22,958 bases of DNA. Origin: Bacillota bacterium. Its GTDB lineage: Bacteria; Bacillota; Desulfotomaculia; Desulfotomaculales; JAJYZD01. A model generated the notes under the pieces. The model saw only the letters and a program-made list of their open reading frames with translations. It was not told where the DNA came from and did no database searches. The stretch's first letter is position 1, and each line of letters starts with the position of its first letter. Shown in pieces: positions 1 to 7,419 of this stretch. Position numbers and translations under genes: made by a program. The stretch is from the NCBI GenBank assembly GCA_021800315.1, contig JAJYZD010000022.1, forward strand, positions 1-22,958, in the 5' to 3' direction.

Positions 1-165
1 ATAAGCCTCTACCAGCAACAACTGCAGCAGGAATTCACCGCCATGGAAAAAACCATCGAAGGATTGCAGAGTACCAGTGGTTACCTTTCGTCCATGCTGA
101 CTTCCCTGGGCGCTTCCTCTTCGACCGGCGGTACGTCATCCTCGAGCACGACCACGGGAGGTTAG
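1..165 (+). CDS. fliD: Flagellar hook-associated protein 2 (FliD, filament cap), C-terminal end only
   Basis: The reading frame is open from the first base and ends at TAG 163-165, giving the last 54 residues of a protein. The piece reads LYQQQLQQEFTAMEKTIEGL and later SGYLSSMLTSLG, followed by a Ser/Thr/Gly-rich tail. This is the usual end of FliD: a coiled-coil helix with 'F..ME..I..L.S....L...L'. FliD caps the growing filament outside the cell and folds flagellin into place. The gene is directly upstream of fliS, the standard order in Firmicutes. The low-complexity tail is longer than in many FliD proteins. The start lies outside the window. Confidence 0.82.
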   Translation: MSLYQQQLQQEFTAMEKTIEGLQSTSGYLSSMLTSLGASSSTGGTSSSSTTTGG

Positions 166-171
166 AGTCAA

Positions 172-570
172 ATGGTTGCAGCCGACCCCACGGCGGTCTA
201 CAGGAAAAACCAGGTCACCACCGCGTCGCCGGAAAGGATTGTCCTCCTCCTCTACGACGGGGCGCTCCGGTCCCTCCGGCGGGGAGGCGGGGCCATGCGG
301 CGGGGGGACATCCAGGAAACCGGCAACAATCTCTGCCATGCCCAGGAGATAATCGCCGCCCTCCTGGGGGCTTTGGACCGGGAGGCCGGCGGTAGCCTGG
401 CCGAAAACATGGCCGCATTGTACAATTACATTTTGCGCCTGGTGGCGCGGGCCAACGTGGAGAAGGATCCCTCTCCCCTGGAGGAGGCGATCGTCCTCCT
501 GGGCGAAATCCGGGAAGGCTGGCAGGGAGCGCTGCTGCCGGGACACGCCACGCCGTCGACGGCCGGCTGA
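172..570 (+). CDS. fliS: Flagellin export chaperone FliS
   Basis: FliS is a cytoplasmic four-helix chaperone that holds the C-terminus of newly made flagellin until export. The 132-residue product has the family signature: a Tyr near the N-terminus (AVYRKNQVTTASPERIVLLL), then LYDGALRSL, the NNLCHAQEII helix, a LYNYILRLVARANVEKD helix and a Trp in the last helix (EGWQGAL). Family proteins are about 120-135 residues. ATG 172 is six bases after the fliD stop and is preceded by GGGAGG at 156-161, which overlaps the end of fliD, so the two genes are translated from one message. The C-terminal tail after the last helix is short and Pro/Ala-rich, as is usual. Confidence 0.95.
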   Translation: MVAADPTAVYRKNQVTTASPERIVLLLYDGALRSLRRGGGAMRRGDIQETGNNLCHAQEIIAALLGALDREAGGSLAENMAALYNYILRLVARANVEKDPSPLEEAIVLLGEIREGWQGALLPGHATPSTAG

Positions 571-602
571 CGCGGATCCGGCGCAAAGGTTGGTGAGGAG
601 TC

Positions 603-956
603 TTGACTGAGAGCCGGGGCCCGGCCGGCCTGGGGAAAATGCTGCTCGAGCTCAAAGACCTGCTGGCGCCCTCCGGTCCGGCGGCCGGCGACGGCCTGGC
701 GGCGGGGCTGGCGGTCTGGCGGGAGGAGATGGACCGGGCCTGGCGGCGGGCCGGTCCATCTTTGACGCCGTCCGAACGGGAAGACCTGGTCCGCCTGGTC
801 CGGGAGGTCCGGTTCCTCCTGGAAGAGGAAATACAGGGCCGGGAGCGGGACAAACGGGCCCTCCTGGTGCGCCTTTTATCCTGCCTGGCGGCCCGGAACG
901 CTCTCGATTCCTACCGGCGTCCGCCGGCCCGGAGCTTTTTCAACCGCACGGTTTAA
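603..956 (+). CDS. Small flagellar-operon protein, FliT/FlgN-like chaperone candidate
   Basis: A 117-residue, highly charged, mostly helical protein starting at TTG 603, with GTGAGGAG ending at 600 as a close ribosome binding site. It has no signal peptide or membrane segment. The position directly after fliS, the size, the helical composition and the ending SYRRPPARSFFNRTV resemble the short FliT-type proteins of Clostridia, which often end in an aromatic-Asp/Asn-Arg/Lys motif. FliT proteins bind FliD or flagellar export components in the cytoplasm. The sequence match is weak, so the name is an inference mainly from position; it could also be an unrelated small helical protein. The Arg-rich, GC-rich codon use matches the neighbours, and the frame is intact. 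Confidence 0.5.
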   Translation: MTESRGPAGLGKMLLELKDLLAPSGPAAGDGLAAGLAVWREEMDRAWRRAGPSLTPSEREDLVRLVREVRFLLEEEIQGRERDKRALLVRLLSCLAARNALDSYRRPPARSFFNRTV

Positions 957-969
957 GGAGGAATGAAAG

Positions 970-1383
970 GTGTCCGCTACCGAGGAGAAGATACCCGGTT
1001 CCCTGGTCCGGGAGGCCGTCGATACCGCGACCGGCTTTTTTCCGCGCCTGACGCAGGCTTTGACCATCATCGCCCGTGACCTGCGGGAGGACAGGCTGGA
1101 GGAGGGACTGGCTCTTTTCAACACCACCGGGGACGGTCTGAAGTGGTTTTGCAACATGGTGGAACTGCGCGGCGTCTGGATGGGCTCCGGGCCGGCGGGG
1201 GCGGTCGTGGAAAAGGACTGGCCCTCCTTTATCGACGCCCTGGCCGGGACGGCCCAGGCGTTGGGGGATCGCGACTACGTTCTTTTGAGTGATCTCCTGT
1301 CTTACGAGATCATCCCGTTCATCGGGACCGTCCTGGCCGCCCTGCAAGGGTTGCGGGAGGAACCATCGCGTCATGCTGTTTGA
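970..1383 (+). CDS. Conserved-looking hypothetical protein between fliS and maf
   Basis: The product is a 137-residue soluble, helical protein of unrecognised family. The start is GTG 970, chosen because a strong TAAGGAGG lies at 954-961 with eight bases of spacing. Visible features are a run of amphipathic helices (LTQALTIIARDLREDRLEEG), a Trp/Phe/Cys stretch (GLKWFCNMVELRG) and a hydrophobic C-terminal helix (YVLLSDLLSYEIIPFIGTVL). It has no signal peptide and no metal or nucleotide motif. The last 11 bases overlap the start of maf, so translation is probably coupled. That tight coupling suggests a job with Maf or with flagellin glycosylation, but this is inference only. Confidence 0.75.
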   Translation: MSATEEKIPGSLVREAVDTATGFFPRLTQALTIIARDLREDRLEEGLALFNTTGDGLKWFCNMVELRGVWMGSGPAGAVVEKDWPSFIDALAGTAQALGDRDYVLLSDLLSYEIIPFIGTVLAALQGLREEPSRHAV

Positions 1384-3214
1384 AGACAATATGGGGATCC
1401 TGGAACGGAGCCGGCCGCAATTGGCGGCGCAATTGCGGGAGACGCCGCCCGAGGGCGAGGTTTCCCGTTCCCGCGCCGGCTTTCCCACTCTCAAAGCCCG
1501 GACCGCCGGGGGATCGCTCTACCTGCACAGTTCCTACGATCCCTGGAGCGAGGCGGCCGGCCTGACGGAGGATTTCCGTCTCCTGGCGGGGGATGTCATG
1601 CTCGTTTTCGGTATCGGGATGGGTTACCACGTTTGGGAACTGGCCCGCCGTCATCCCCGCGTCGAGATCATCGCCATCGACCCCCGTCCCGGTTTTTTTG
1701 TCCGGGCCATGGAAACGCTGGACCTGGCCCCCTACCTTTCCCGGACCAACCTGACCCTCGTTTTCAGCCACGACGTGCTGGAAATCGGCGACCTGGTCAC
1801 CGGCCGGGTGGACCTGACCAACCGGACCCAGGTGAAGACCTATATCTATCCGCCGCTGGCCCGGCTCTACCCGGAAGAGTTCGCCGAGATGCAAAGAGGT
1901 GTCTTCGAGGGGTTGGTTCAGAGCGTCATAAAACGGAACACCGCGCTCTTTTTTGCCGAACAGTGGACGGGAAACCTGTTGGCCAACCTGGAAGCCACCT
2001 GGCGTTCCCAGGGCATAGGCGTTTTGCGGGGCGCCTTTGCCGGGATGCCGGCCGTCGTCATTTCGGCCGGGCCTTCCCTGGACAAAAACATGCACCTGCT
2101 CAAGGAACTGGAGGGGCGGGCCGTCACCCTGGCCGCCGGCACGGCCTTCAAGCCGCTCGCGGCCGCGGGGCTGAAGCCGGACATGGTAGTGAGCGTCGAC
2201 GGAGGCGAAGGCAACGCCGAGAACTTCCGGGACGTCGAGGAGGCCCAGACGGCCCTGGTCTTCGACACCGTCATTCATCCGTCGATCCCCGGGCGCTTTA
2301 CCGGACCGCGCTTCGCCGGCTGCGGCTATCCCTATTTCCACTTTTTCCTCGACTCGGTCCTGGGCATCGACCGCGGCCTTTTCAGCGTGACCGGTTACTC
2401 GGTGGCTCTCTACTGTCTGGGGCTGGCCCTGGAGATGGGTTGCGACCCCATTATCTTTATCGGTCAGGACCTGGCTCTAACCGGCGGCCGTTCCCACGTC
2501 AAAGGCAGCATCTACGACTCTTACGACGAAAATCCGCCGCCCGAGAAGCTCTTCGAGGTAGATGGCAACCACGGGGAGAAGGTACTTACCAACACGGTGC
2601 TGCTCTCGTTCCTGCGCAACCTGGAAAGCGAACTGGCGGCGGCGGGCGACGGACACACCTTCATCAACGCCACCGAAGGAGGCGCCCGCATCCGGGGAAC
2701 CGCGGTCATGAGCCTGCGGGAGGCGATCGACACCCGCCTGGGCGGGGACTACGGCACCAGGGCCCGTCTACGGGACCTTTTCGCCGGCCACGACCCGGCC
2801 CGGGAGTACGACCGGCTACTGGCCAGCCTGCGGGAAATCCGGCGGGACCTGGCGGAACTCGCGGCGCTTACCGGGGGTGGCGGGCGTCTCGGCCGCCGGC
2901 TGGCCAAGCTTTACGCCGCCGGCCTGCCGTCTCCCGTATCCCTGGCCCGGATCAAGAAAGCTTTTGCCCGCACCGACTCCCGCATCCTGGCCAAGTGGCG
3001 CGCCAACCTGCTTCTGGAAAGGGCGGCCTACCCGGTGCACGTGGCTACTTTTTGCGATCACGTGGATCGCCACGAGGAATTGGATGCCCGCGAACAGGGC
3101 GCAATGATCGCCGCCCAGACGGAAACTTTCTACGAAGGGCTAAAGGAAACCATCCAGCGTACCGAAAATATGGTCAGGGAGACGATTTCACAACTCGAAA
3201 AAATATCTTCTTGA
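1373..3214 (+). CDS. maf: Motility accessory factor, flagellin nonulosonic-acid glycosyltransferase (DUF115/MAF_flag10)
   Basis: Maf proteins are cytoplasmic and are thought to transfer pseudaminic or legionaminic acid from the CMP-sugar onto Ser/Thr of flagellin before export. The 613-residue product has an N-terminal Rossmann-like region (MLVFGIGMGYHVWELARR, then EIIAIDPRPGFF, residues about 80-115) and the central DUF115 domain (residues about 220-420). The DUF115 domain carries the typical motifs VISAGPSLDKN, GTAFKPL, PDMVVSVDGG and IFIGQDLALTGGRSHV. The C-terminal third is helical. ATG 1373 was chosen over an upstream in-frame ATG at 1289 because the upstream 28 codons lie inside the previous gene and read as shadow sequence, while GGGAGGA at 1355-1361 precedes 1373. 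It is followed closely by the nucleotide-sugar genes. Confidence 0.93.
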   Translation: MLFEDNMGILERSRPQLAAQLRETPPEGEVSRSRAGFPTLKARTAGGSLYLHSSYDPWSEAAGLTEDFRLLAGDVMLVFGIGMGYHVWELARRHPRVEIIAIDPRPGFFVRAMETLDLAPYLSRTNLTLVFSHDVLEIGDLVTGRVDLTNRTQVKTYIYPPLARLYPEEFAEMQRGVFEGLVQSVIKRNTALFFAEQWTGNLLANLEATWRSQGIGVLRGAFAGMPAVVISAGPSLDKNMHLLKELEGRAVTLAAGTAFKPLAAAGLKPDMVVSVDGGEGNAENFRDVEEAQTALVFDTVIHPSIPGRFTGPRFAGCGYPYFHFFLDSVLGIDRGLFSVTGYSVALYCLGLALEMGCDPIIFIGQDLALTGGRSHVKGSIYDSYDENPPPEKLFEVDGNHGEKVLTNTVLLSFLRNLESELAAAGDGHTFINATEGGARIRGTAVMSLREAIDTRLGGDYGTRARLRDLFAGHDPAREYDRLLASLREIRRDLAELAALTGGGGRLGRRLAKLYAAGLPSPVSLARIKKAFARTDSRILAKWRANLLLERAAYPVHVATFCDHVDRHEELDAREQGAMIAAQTETFYEGLKETIQRTENMVRETISQLEKISS

Positions 3215-3231
3215 TCAAGGCGGGATGGAGC

Positions 3232-4239
3232 ATGGAAGGTCTTTTCAAGGGTCGGACCATCCTGATTACCGGCGGTACCGGGACTATCGGCAGGGAGGTC
3301 GCACGGCAGGTTCTGGAGGCCGGGCCCGCAGCGGTACGTATTTACAGCCGGGATGAGTCGAAGCAATTTGATATGCAGCAGGATTTTTCCGGCTGTGCGA
3401 ACCTGCGCTTCTTCATCGGCGATATCCGCGACAAAGAACGTCTCCTCCTGGCCATGGAGGACGTGGACACCGTATTCCATACCGCCGCCCTCAAACATGT
3501 CGGGGCCTGCGAATACAATCCCTTCGAGGCGGTCAAAACCAACATCTACGGCACCCAGAACGTCATCGACGCCGCCCTGGCCAGGAACGTCCGCCGGGTG
3601 ATCGTAACTTCCAGCGACAAGGCGGTCAACCCGGTCAACACCATGGGTGTATCCAAGCTGATGGCCGAAAAGCTGACCACCGCGGCCAACCACTACAAAG
3701 GCAAAAAAAGGACCGTGTTCGCCAGCGTGCGCTTCGGCAACGTCCTGGGGTCGCGTGGCTCGGTCCTGCCTCTCATCAAGGAGCAGATCAAAAGGGGCGG
3801 ACCGGTTACACTTACTCACCCGGATATGACGCGTTTTGTCCTATCCCTGCCGGAGGCAGTGGGTCTGCTTTTCAAGGCCACCGCCCTTGCCCGTGGGGGC
3901 GAAGTTTTCGTCCTGAAAATGCCGGTTATGAGGGTGGCGGACCTTATGCATGTTCTGGTGGAAAACCTGGCTCCGGCATTGGGCCATGACCCTTCGCAGA
4001 TAAAGATCCACGTCACTGGAGCCAAACCCGGGGAGAAACTCTACGAGGAATTGATAAGCGAGGAAGAAAGGGCGCGCACGCTGCTCAAAGAGGACCTCTA
4101 CGTGGTTCTGCCGTCCACCGGGCAGGGAACGGAAACCAGGGGACCCCAGGCAGTCGGCGCTTCACTCGCTTCCAATGGTGTTTCCTACCTCTCCAATCCG
4201 GAAATCCGATCCTATCTGTACGACCGGAATCTCGTCTAG
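3232..4239 (+). CDS. UDP-GlcNAc 4,6-dehydratase family SDR (PseB/Pen/CapD-type)
   Basis: This extended short-chain dehydrogenase (335 residues) should carry out the first step from UDP-GlcNAc to a 4-keto-6-deoxy or 5,6-ene sugar in the cytoplasm. The NAD(P)-binding motif is TGGTGTIG at residues 13-20. The catalytic region reads SSDKAVNPVNTMGVSK, residues 127-142, with Asp129, Lys130 and Lys142. The position that is Tyr141 in H. pylori PseB/FlaA1 is Met138 here, as in CapD/WbpM/PglF dehydratases. VRFGNVLGSRGSVLPL and GAKPGEKLYEEL are family motifs. The length matches soluble PseB proteins, not the long membrane CapD forms. ATG 3232 follows GGGATGGAG and lies 17 bases after maf. The gene sits next to a second SDR, which may share the reaction (see findings). 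Family assignment is firm; stereochemistry is not. Confidence 0.92.
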   Translation: MEGLFKGRTILITGGTGTIGREVARQVLEAGPAAVRIYSRDESKQFDMQQDFSGCANLRFFIGDIRDKERLLLAMEDVDTVFHTAALKHVGACEYNPFEAVKTNIYGTQNVIDAALARNVRRVIVTSSDKAVNPVNTMGVSKLMAEKLTTAANHYKGKKRTVFASVRFGNVLGSRGSVLPLIKEQIKRGGPVTLTHPDMTRFVLSLPEAVGLLFKATALARGGEVFVLKMPVMRVADLMHVLVENLAPALGHDPSQIKIHVTGAKPGEKLYEELISEEERARTLLKEDLYVVLPSTGQGTETRGPQAVGASLASNGVSYLSNPEIRSYLYDRNLV

Positions 4240-4253
4240 CGGGGGTGTAGTCT

Positions 4254-5198
4254 TTGCGGGCACTGGTCACCGGCGGCGCCGGCTTTATCGGCCGGTGGGT
4301 GGTAAAAGAGTTACTTACGGGCGGTCATGAAGTCACTGTGCTGGACAACCTCAGCGCCGGACGGCGGGAAAACCTGGCTCAATTTCTCGAGTCGGCGGGA
4401 TTTAACGGCCTGGTCGAGGGTGACATTAGGGAACGGGAGCTCCTGGCACGGGCTTTTCCGGGGCAAAATGTATGCTACCACCTGGCGGCGAGCATAAACG
4501 TCCAGAATTCCATTGATGATCCGGGTGAAACCTTCGATAACGACGTGGCGGGCACGTTCAACGTATTGGAAGAATGCCGGAAGAACAACACCAGGATGAT
4601 TTTCGTCAGTACCTGCATGGTTTATGAGAGGGCCCGCCCCGACGGGGGTATTGACGAGCAACACCCCGTGCGTCCGACCTCCCCGTATGCGGCGGCCAAG
4701 CTGGCCGGCGAGGCCCTTACTTTGTCCTACCACCACGCCTACCGGTTGCCGGCAGTAGTGCTCAGACCCTTCAACACCTACGGACCGTATCAGAGAACCG
4801 GGGGTGAGGGCGGTGTGGTAGCCGTTTTTACAGACCGTAACCTAAAGGGAGAGAAACTAACCGTTTACGGCGACGGAACTCAAACCAGGGACTTTCTTTA
4901 CGCGGAGGACTGCGCCCGCTTCATCGTGGCCGCGGGCTCCAGGTACGGACTGTCCGGTGAGATCGTTAACGCCGGGAGCGGCCGTGATATCACCATAAAC
5001 GAATTGACGTGCCTGATCTGTCCTGAGAAAGAAAGGATAATCCACGTACCCCACATCCATCCCCGGAGCGAGATAGAAAAGCTGGTATGCGACTGGCGCA
5101 AAGCTGAAAGGCTGTTGGGTTGGAAGCCGCTGGTTTCGTTGGAGGATGGCTTAACCCGGACCAGGAACTGGATGGAAATGGGCGTGACCGGAAGATGA
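4254..5198 (+). CDS. NAD-dependent nucleotide-sugar epimerase/dehydratase (SDR), possible Pal-like partner
   Basis: A 314-residue extended SDR. The cofactor motif TGGAGFIG is at the N-terminus, the acidic residue ending strand 2 is in VTVLDNLS, and the catalytic pair is Tyr145-x3-Lys149 (SPYAAAK) with a Ser/Thr in FVSTCMVYE. Family motifs LRPFNTYGP, GDGTQTRDFLY and ADRLLGW-like KAERLLGWKPL are present, as in GalE-type epimerases. It starts at TTG 4254 behind GGGGGTG at 4241-4247, 14 bases after the dehydratase stop. Its place between a Met-type dehydratase and a fossil pseC fits the Bacillus thuringiensis Pen-Pal-Pat gene order, where Pal turns the 5,6-ene into UDP-4-keto-6-deoxy-L-AltNAc. 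A plain UDP-sugar 4-epimerase is the alternative and cannot be excluded. Confidence 0.88.
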   Translation: MRALVTGGAGFIGRWVVKELLTGGHEVTVLDNLSAGRRENLAQFLESAGFNGLVEGDIRERELLARAFPGQNVCYHLAASINVQNSIDDPGETFDNDVAGTFNVLEECRKNNTRMIFVSTCMVYERARPDGGIDEQHPVRPTSPYAAAKLAGEALTLSYHHAYRLPAVVLRPFNTYGPYQRTGGEGGVVAVFTDRNLKGEKLTVYGDGTQTRDFLYAEDCARFIVAAGSRYGLSGEIVNAGSGRDITINELTCLICPEKERIIHVPHIHPRSEIEKLVCDWRKAERLLGWKPLVSLEDGLTRTRNWMEMGVTGR

Positions 5199-5205
5199 CA
5201 GATTA

Positions 5206-5518
5206 ACCCCCTCATGAGATAGAGTGGTGGCTCGCGCGGCGGGTGTAGATAGTCCGGTAATACGACTTGGAACTCAGTACCCTGACGCCTGTAAATGGTC
5301 GGCTGATAACGGAGCGCCTGATGGCGGGCCCCCGAAAGGTCCGCGAAGCCCTGAGCCCGGAAAACATCTAAGGAAACGTATATTACCTGCCGGTATCCCT
5401 GCGTCCGCTTTGTTTACGATCGGGCCGCCGTCGGTATTGCCAGGGACTTTTTCCCGAGCCGGAACGGTATTGCGCGGATGCCGTACCCTTATGGCCGGGT
5501 ATTTTAGAAAAGGGACGG
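5206..5518 (+). pseudogene. Decayed fragment of a PseC-type aminotransferase (C-terminal third)
   Basis: Reading codons from 5201 in steps of three gives a broken frame that aligns with the C-terminal region of the intact PseC at 20357-21541. Positions 5222-5266 read E-W-W-L-A-R-R-V-stop-I-V-R-stop-Y-D against E-Q-F-L-R-R-R-E-E-I-V-Q-R-Y-D. Positions 5336-5503 contain NVYYLPVSLRP, RYCQGLFPEPERYC and PLWPGI against NVHYLPVYLHP, RYYQGLCPEAERYY and PLYPGM. There are in-frame stops at 5246, 5258 and 5369 and a deletion of roughly 13 codons around 5291-5336. The similarity runs almost to the TTG start of rfbF. This explains the 326-base stretch with no gene. It is seen directly by comparing the two loci in this window. 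Confidence 0.82.
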
Positions 5519-5524
5519 GTACAA

Positions 5525-6298
5525 TTGAAAGCTGTCATTCTTGCCGGAGGGATGGGTACCCGCATTAGCGAAGAAAGTCATTTAAGACCAAAGCCAATGA
5601 TTGAAATTGGCGGCCGGCCAATCCTTTGGCATGTTATGAAGATCTATTCACATTACGGAATTAATGACTTTATAATATGTCTTGGTTACAAGGGTTATAT
5701 GATTAAGGAGTATTTTGCCAATTACTTTCTCCATCAATCCGATGTGACTTTGGACATCGCCGAAAACAGAATGCATGTTCATAATAATCATTCCGAGCCG
5801 TGGCGGGTTACCCTGGTTGACACAGGGGAGAAGACGATGACCGGGGGGCGTCTCAAGAGGATCCGGAGTTATGTTGGTTCGGAAAGCTTTTGTTTTACTT
5901 ATGGTGATGGCGTAGGGAATGTCAATATAGCCGAATTGATTTCCTTTCACAAAAAGCAGGGAACCTGGGCCACCCTAACTGCGGTCCAGCCACCGGGGCG
6001 CTTTGGTGCCGTGGAGCTAAGTCAGGATTTGATTATTTATTTCCAGGAGAAGCCAAGGGGAGATGGAGGATGGATTAATGGAGGATTCTTCGTTCTTGAG
6101 CCTGAGGTTTTTCCCTTAATCGATAATGATGATACGATTTGGGAAAGGGAACCCCTGCAAGAACTTGCCGCCAGACACCAGTTGTCGGCGTTCAGGCATA
6201 CTGGTTTTTGGCAACCCATGGATACCATGCGGGACAAGCAGAAGCTGGAGGAATTATGGATGACCGACAACGCCACATGGAGGGTGTGGTCGTGCTAG
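5525..6298 (+). CDS. rfbF: Glucose-1-phosphate cytidylyltransferase
   Basis: Makes CDP-glucose from CTP and glucose-1-phosphate, the first step towards CDP-3,6-dideoxyhexoses. The 257-residue protein matches the family over its full length. It has LAGGMGTRISEESHLRPKPM (nucleotide-binding loop and the RPKPM motif), EIGGRPILWHVMKIYSHYG, GYKGYMIKEYFANYFLH, LVDTGEKTMTGGRLKR, and INGGFFVLEPEV with the late FWQPMDTMRDK motif. The start is TTG 5525 with AAAGGGACGGG upstream; no better start is near, and the family begins exactly here. The upstream bases derive from the decayed pseC, so its original promoter or leader is uncertain. Its 3' end overlaps rfbG by seven bases. Its base composition is more A+T-rich than that of the upstream SDR genes. 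Confidence 0.96.
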   Translation: MKAVILAGGMGTRISEESHLRPKPMIEIGGRPILWHVMKIYSHYGINDFIICLGYKGYMIKEYFANYFLHQSDVTLDIAENRMHVHNNHSEPWRVTLVDTGEKTMTGGRLKRIRSYVGSESFCFTYGDGVGNVNIAELISFHKKQGTWATLTAVQPPGRFGAVELSQDLIIYFQEKPRGDGGWINGGFFVLEPEVFPLIDNDDTIWEREPLQELAARHQLSAFRHTGFWQPMDTMRDKQKLEELWMTDNATWRVWSC

Positions 6299-7374
6299 AG
6301 CGGTTCTGGTACGGCAAACGCGTGTTTATCACCGGCCACACCGGCTTTAAGGGAAGTTGGCTGTCAATGTGGCTTGCCGGGATGGGTGCAGAAGTAACTG
6401 GTTATGCCCTGAAACCTCCCACCGATCCGAACATCTTCACATTGGCGGAAGTCGAACAAAACATGTGCTCGCACTGCGGCGACGTGAAAGATTTTACGTC
6501 TCTCCTGGAGACGCTCCGGCAGCACGAACCGGAAGTGGTATTCCACCTGGCCGCCCAGTCCCTGGTCCGCCACTCCTATGCAGATCCGGTTGAAACCTTT
6601 GCCACCAACGTGCTGGGGACGGTGAACATCTTAGAAGCCGCCCGTCAGGTGGGGAGCGTCCGGGTGGTCGTGAACGTCACCAGCGACAAGTGCTATGAAA
6701 ACGTGGATCTGGACAGGGGGTATCGTGAAACGGATCGGCTTGAGGGAAGTGATCCCTACAGCGCGAGTAAAGCCTGTTCGGAAATGGTAACAACCTCCTA
6801 TCGGAGGTCCTTCTTTGACGGCGCAAAGAGCCCGGAGAGAAAAATCTACCTGGCGTCCGCCCGCGCTGGTAACGTAATAGGCGGCGGAGACTGGGCTGCA
6901 GACCGGCTGGTACCCGATTTGATGCGCTCCTTCGCGGAACGCCGGGTTGCCCCCATCCGCAATCCGACCGCTGTAAGACCGTGGCAGCATGTTTTGGAGC
7001 CTTTGCACGGATACCTGTTGTTGGCTGAAAAATTATGGCATCACGGTTACAAGTTCGGCGGCGGCTGGAATTTTGGTCCCCCCGGTGAGAACGACGTGAC
7101 CGTAGGAGAGTTGGCCGAGTTTATAGCCGGATTGTGGGGGGACGACGCCCGGTGGTTCAGAGACCACGCTTCTCACCCACGGGAAGCAAAGTCCCTCAGA
7201 CTTGATTCGGCCAGAGCACGGACCCTGCTTGGCTGGAAGTGTCTTTTGCCTCTCGAAGCGGCTGTTACCTGGGTGGTCGACTGGTACAAAGGCTTTACGA
7301 ACGGTTTGGACATGCGCGGTATTACCTTGCGGCAGATAAAGACATATCAGGATCTCGCGCGGGAATTGGAATAA
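6292..7374 (+). CDS. rfbG: CDP-glucose 4,6-dehydratase
   Basis: Converts CDP-glucose to CDP-4-keto-6-deoxyglucose. The 360-residue extended SDR begins MLERFWYGKRVFITGHTGFK, the diagnostic N-terminus of this family, and has the cofactor loop TGHTGFKGSW. It also carries VVFHLAAQSLVRHSYADPVE, NVTSDKCYEN, the Tyr-x3-Lys pair in DPYSASK, RAGNVIGGGDWA and RPWQHVLEPL. GTG 6292 was chosen because GGAGGG at 6279-6284 stands eight bases upstream and the family length fits. An in-frame ATG at 6277 would add five residues without a good binding site. The start overlaps the rfbF stop, so the pair is translationally coupled. It is somewhat more GC-rich than the next gene. Confidence 0.96.
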   Translation: MLERFWYGKRVFITGHTGFKGSWLSMWLAGMGAEVTGYALKPPTDPNIFTLAEVEQNMCSHCGDVKDFTSLLETLRQHEPEVVFHLAAQSLVRHSYADPVETFATNVLGTVNILEAARQVGSVRVVVNVTSDKCYENVDLDRGYRETDRLEGSDPYSASKACSEMVTTSYRRSFFDGAKSPERKIYLASARAGNVIGGGDWAADRLVPDLMRSFAERRVAPIRNPTAVRPWQHVLEPLHGYLLLAEKLWHHGYKFGGGWNFGPPGENDVTVGELAEFIAGLWGDDARWFRDHASHPREAKSLRLDSARARTLLGWKCLLPLEAAVTWVVDWYKGFTNGLDMRGITLRQIKTYQDLARELE

Positions 7375-7419
7375 ACACCATCCATGGTCAGAATATAGTG
7401 CCGAGAGGTAAATATTAAC

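Noticed and set aside
1633..3231. Long open extension upstream of the dehydratase, in another frame of maf
   Set aside because: The extension is Arg/Pro/Gly-rich shadow translation of maf. The SDR core begins at ATG 3232 with the normal family N-terminus.
5470..5505. TTGCGC and TATTTT as a promoter for rfbF
   Set aside because: The spacing of 24 bases is too long, and the bases belong to the decayed pseC frame.
5224..5568. 114-codon open frame on the plus strand crossing the start of rfbF
   Set aside because: It runs in a different frame from the pseC-like remnant and from rfbF, has no family motifs, and overlaps a clearly real gene.
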